From Elysia crispata (Eukaryota; Mollusca; Gastropoda; Plakobranchidae), in the NCBI GenBank assembly GCA_033675545.1, contig JAWDGP010006541.1:132001-196000 (forward strand): 64,000 nt of DNA. Reading direction: 5' to 3'. Below are positions 61,061 through 64,000 of this stretch, in pieces. A program made the translations under genes and the position numbers. A model generated the notes under the pieces. The model had not been told where the DNA came from. It saw only the letters and a list, made by a program, of their open reading frames with translations, and ran no database searches. Position 1 is the first letter of the stretch; the number at the start of each line of letters is the position of its first letter.

Positions 61061-63419
61061 ATTGATCTATTTAACTTATTTACAAATTCTATCAACATAA
61101 ACAAAACTACAAAGAATCCACGTCAGAAAACAGCCTGTCAACTTGGAAAGATCCATCCTAATTGAGACATCATTACATTCTTCAGCCCAATGGTAAGCAT
61201 TGTGGATGATCATTCACTGGAAATTTGACAACATCTGCAAGGCATCACCTGAGAGAAAAAAATGTTTTGAAACAATTCTCATTAAAAACTTATCAATTTA
61301 TTGAATTAACTTAGAGATTTATTAAAAAATTTTCTATAATTAAGTTTAGTTTTTGCTTCTTTCAGAATTGGATCAACACTAACTGCCATTTTTCCTTACA
61401 TTAATGGAAATACTGAAGGTTGCAAAATTATCAGAGACTGTCAAGTTCGAACTAACTTGGGCAGTTGATACAAAATTCAGTGAAAGTGTATAGGCCAAGT
61501 TACTGCCAGCACTTAATATCTTGTATCGATGGATAATCGATTTGTAGGATATGATAAATTGGCTTTGGGTTCAGGAGCTTAAAAAATTGTTCTGGATCCA
61601 TTTTGAGCTTAAATATCATACTATTTCTGAAGATGTCAAAGGAAATAATCTGAAATTCTATATTTTAAAAATGCAATACCATTTTCCAGGAAAAAAAATG
61701 TGAAAAGTTTTATTGGAACTGCATTTGATTTCAAATAAAAGTTGTGCAGTTGAAGCACCATCAAGCATTATCTAACAAAAAAAAAGAAACAGAGAAAACA
61801 AGAATATCATTTTTGCTACAGTTTCCATACATCAGATTACACTTGGCTGCTTTACCCTTGTGATGGCTAGACTATCAGCACTTTGAAAAGCAAAAATGTT
61901 CTAAGGTTTTTATTTTTTTTACACTACATAGGAAATCTATAGGAAGAGTAGGCTCTTACCACTAGCTTATTCTTTTAAGTCGCACAATTTAATTCTTTTT
62001 CACTGATGTCCACTCTCTTGGGTTAGTGTAGTTCTTTCTAGAGGTAGATCTATATGCCTGGCAGGGACAGAATATAAGCAGAACTTGATTCTGTGCTTTA
62101 GATCTTACTCAGTCCAAACATTTTCTTTCAAAACTGTCCTTATGCCAGGGAAGTTGAGTCTTCAGAGTTTGGGTTTGAATTAGAGACGAAGATCCAGGCA
62201 GATGTCAGGGCGAGAGTTTGAGCCATATGCTTACTCATGATTTGTAAGACATAAAGAGTGGAAGTTAGCTTGGTCACACAAGATAAACATTCATAAGATA
62301 CATAATGCTGAAAGGGGGAGAAGACAAAGAGAGAGGGGAGGGGGGGGGGGGTGAAAGAGGGCGATAAAGAGGAAAGATTAGTGTTCTTTTCGAAGGGAAA
62401 GAGAGAAGAGAGAAAGAGAGGAGCGTAGGTGAGGTAGAATAATACAATGACAAAGATAGATGGCTGAAATAGAAAATAGTTAAGTGGAAAGAAAGACAGG
62501 CAGATAAAAAAAAGAGTGGCAGAGACAAAAATAGAACATTTTCGCTTACTTTTGACAGAGCATGAATCAAGAAACATGCCATGGCTTTTCTCTCAGGTTA
62601 TATCTTTGGTCTTTGATCATGTCTCTCTGACTTAGCTGTAGCTGAAATACTGCGATGGTCCAGATAAATTTAGCGCTGTCTAGGCATGCCCATGATGAAC
62701 TCTCGGTGAGGAAAATATAACAGACCCTCAAATATAATAGCAAAGGCAAAATTATAGGGAACATCAACAATTTTTTACTTTTTAAAGTTGAAGTCTCTGG
62801 ATCAGCCTAAAAAAATATTTTTTTTAAATCTGTAAAAAAGTAGCAATTTAAGTTTTAATTGGCATTGTTATTTATTAACATTATTTGCCTAATTTTGATA
62901 TCAGATTCTAAAAGTTATAAAAACTAGATCTGCATCAGAAATATAATAAAAACTATTGTTTCAGCCAAATTTCTTTTTAGCTACACCTTTTAAAACGCTG
63001 TGAACCTGTATGCTTTTTTCTAGTTGTATAACTGTCAGTACTCATTGTTGGTCCAACATTATTCACGACTTTTCTCCGATGTCAAGCTCAAGATCAAGCT
63101 GAGGCGAGGGAGAGGGGATCAGGAGATAGAGCAAATTAAAGTGATTAAAAAAAAACAAAAAAAAATAAAAGGTTACCATAATCTGCTCTGAGAGTGGATA
63201 GCATAATTTACACGACTTATTTTTCATGAATACTTAAGAGATCTTAGATATGTACAAAGTTTGGATTGGCAACATTCAGGATCTGATAAAGGGACATTAA
63301 AAATTATGTAGCGAAGGAAATTAAGAGAGAAAGGAAAAGGGAGAGATTCAGATGGATAGAGAGAGAGAGAGATGATTGAAGGATGAGGAAATTTTACAAA
63401 AAAACAAAAAGAAACTAAG

Positions 63420-63600
63420 CCCCCAACCCCAACCCCCACATCTACATGCATGGAGGGAACTGAAACGATGAGGCTTTAACCTCACCTACCACTGGTTTGG
63501 GACTCAAGCCTGCAAACGTTTCTGCAAATATCAGGGTGAATGTTCTATGTTCTTAGCCATGATTCTCTGGTCGAATATTCCTGGATGATAATTTAAAAAC
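63420..63600 (-). repeat. SINE family R copy at the end of unit 3
   Basis: CATGGAGGGAACTGAAACGA, TGAGGCTTTAACCTCACCTA, GGTTTGGGACTCAAGCCTGC. On the minus strand TGGCTAAGAACATAGAACA (A-box-like) precedes GCAGGCTTGAGTCCC (B-box-like). Confidence 0.6.
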
Positions 63601-64000
63601 AATATAATTACACATAATGATGAAATCTCTCCACTTAAGTCCCATGAAGTTACACACCACTGGTCCAAAATATCCATATCTCTTCTCCAAGGGCAAAGTC
63701 AAGCTGGAAGAGGAGAGAGGGGATTAGGAGAGACAGTGAATCAAACGGATCAAAAGAAAGATAACAAAGATAACCGTAATTACTTGCTCTGAGTGGGGAT
63801 AGCATAATTTATGTAACTGCAGTGTGACAGAAACAGATACTTTCAAAGCGAGCACTGAAGGTCTATTAACTATTTCAGGCCATCTTATAAGGGTATTTGT
63901 ATGAAGCAGCTTCTAAAATTTTATTTATACTAAGGCTTGTCAGAATTTTTAAAACCATGCTGTTGAAAGAAATTTTAGTACTTTCATAAATTTAATCATT

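Larger units (their letters stand above)
54600..63900. repeat. Segmental repeat unit 3 (~9.3 kb)
   Basis: Landmarks in order: AAAGCTTGGAAACG (54,805), SINE (56,560-56,715), GCCAATACAATGGTGAAAC (57,188), AGCAAGTTACACAAACTG (57,514), TTAATTAAG (58,606), SINE (about 58,720), minisatellite (60,080-61,060), GGCATCACCTGAG (61,242), TATAAGCAGAACTTGATTCT (62,072). The CTGAGTGTGGATAG word at the unit 2 end (54,606) recurs as CTGAGTGGGGATAG at 63,789. No gene was found. Confidence 0.78.

Noticed and set aside
36000..64000. Dozens of short open frames (60-145 codons) in the 36-64 kb region
   Set aside because: None shows domain motifs, splice-consistent neighbours or recurrence in frame across the three segmental units. 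They look like chance frames in AT-rich repeats.

Overview
This is animal nuclear DNA: AT-rich, with GT-AG introns, microsatellites, tRNA-derived SINEs and LINE debris. It looks lophotrochozoan and probably from a gastropod mollusc. The reasons are clusters of AGATCTAG-type palindromes, the two gene types present, and a DNA transposon resembling N-RAG-TP, an element described from the sea slug Aplysia. The species assignment is inference.

Layout. (1) 1-6,032: the last three coding exons of a synaptogyrin gene (+ strand); exon 1 lies outside the window or was not recognised. Its second visible intron holds a 26-bp x ~55 minisatellite and a decayed LINE reverse-transcriptase fragment. (2) 6.0-19.5 kb: T-rich sequence that may include a long synaptogyrin 3' UTR. 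It also holds an orphan exon-like segment (12,215-12,313), two minisatellites (51 bp and 60 bp units), simple repeats and a strong CTCF-like motif (17,823-17,836). (3) 19,503-30,208: a complete ten-exon SLC43 (SLC43A3-like) major-facilitator transporter gene. The exons sum to 1,515 nt (504 aa plus stop) with every junction phase consistent. The gene contains two separate partial exon duplications. (4) 30.2-33.36 kb: SINEs and a long AAT microsatellite. (5) 33,365-35,447: a 2,083-bp DNA transposon with TTAA flanks, ends starting CACGGCG, and two ORFs resembling the RAG1 N-terminal zinc region plus the C-terminal region of N-RAG-type proteins. (6) 35.5-64 kb: no gene recognised. This region consists of three diverged, collinear ~9-10 kb segmental repeats, studded with one tRNA-derived SINE family and with SINE-like minisatellites.

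The most interesting object is the RAG1-N-like transposon. Its two ends share the heptamer CACGGCG and an octamer TACTTTAG, separated by 23 bp at the left end and 12 bp at the right end, which recalls the 12/23 layout of V(D)J recombination signals. It sits inside a SINE copy. Other copies of that SINE in this window serve as paralogous empty sites and support the 4-bp target duplication.

The two genes are not obviously linked in function: one encodes a vesicle membrane protein, the other a plasma-membrane solute carrier.
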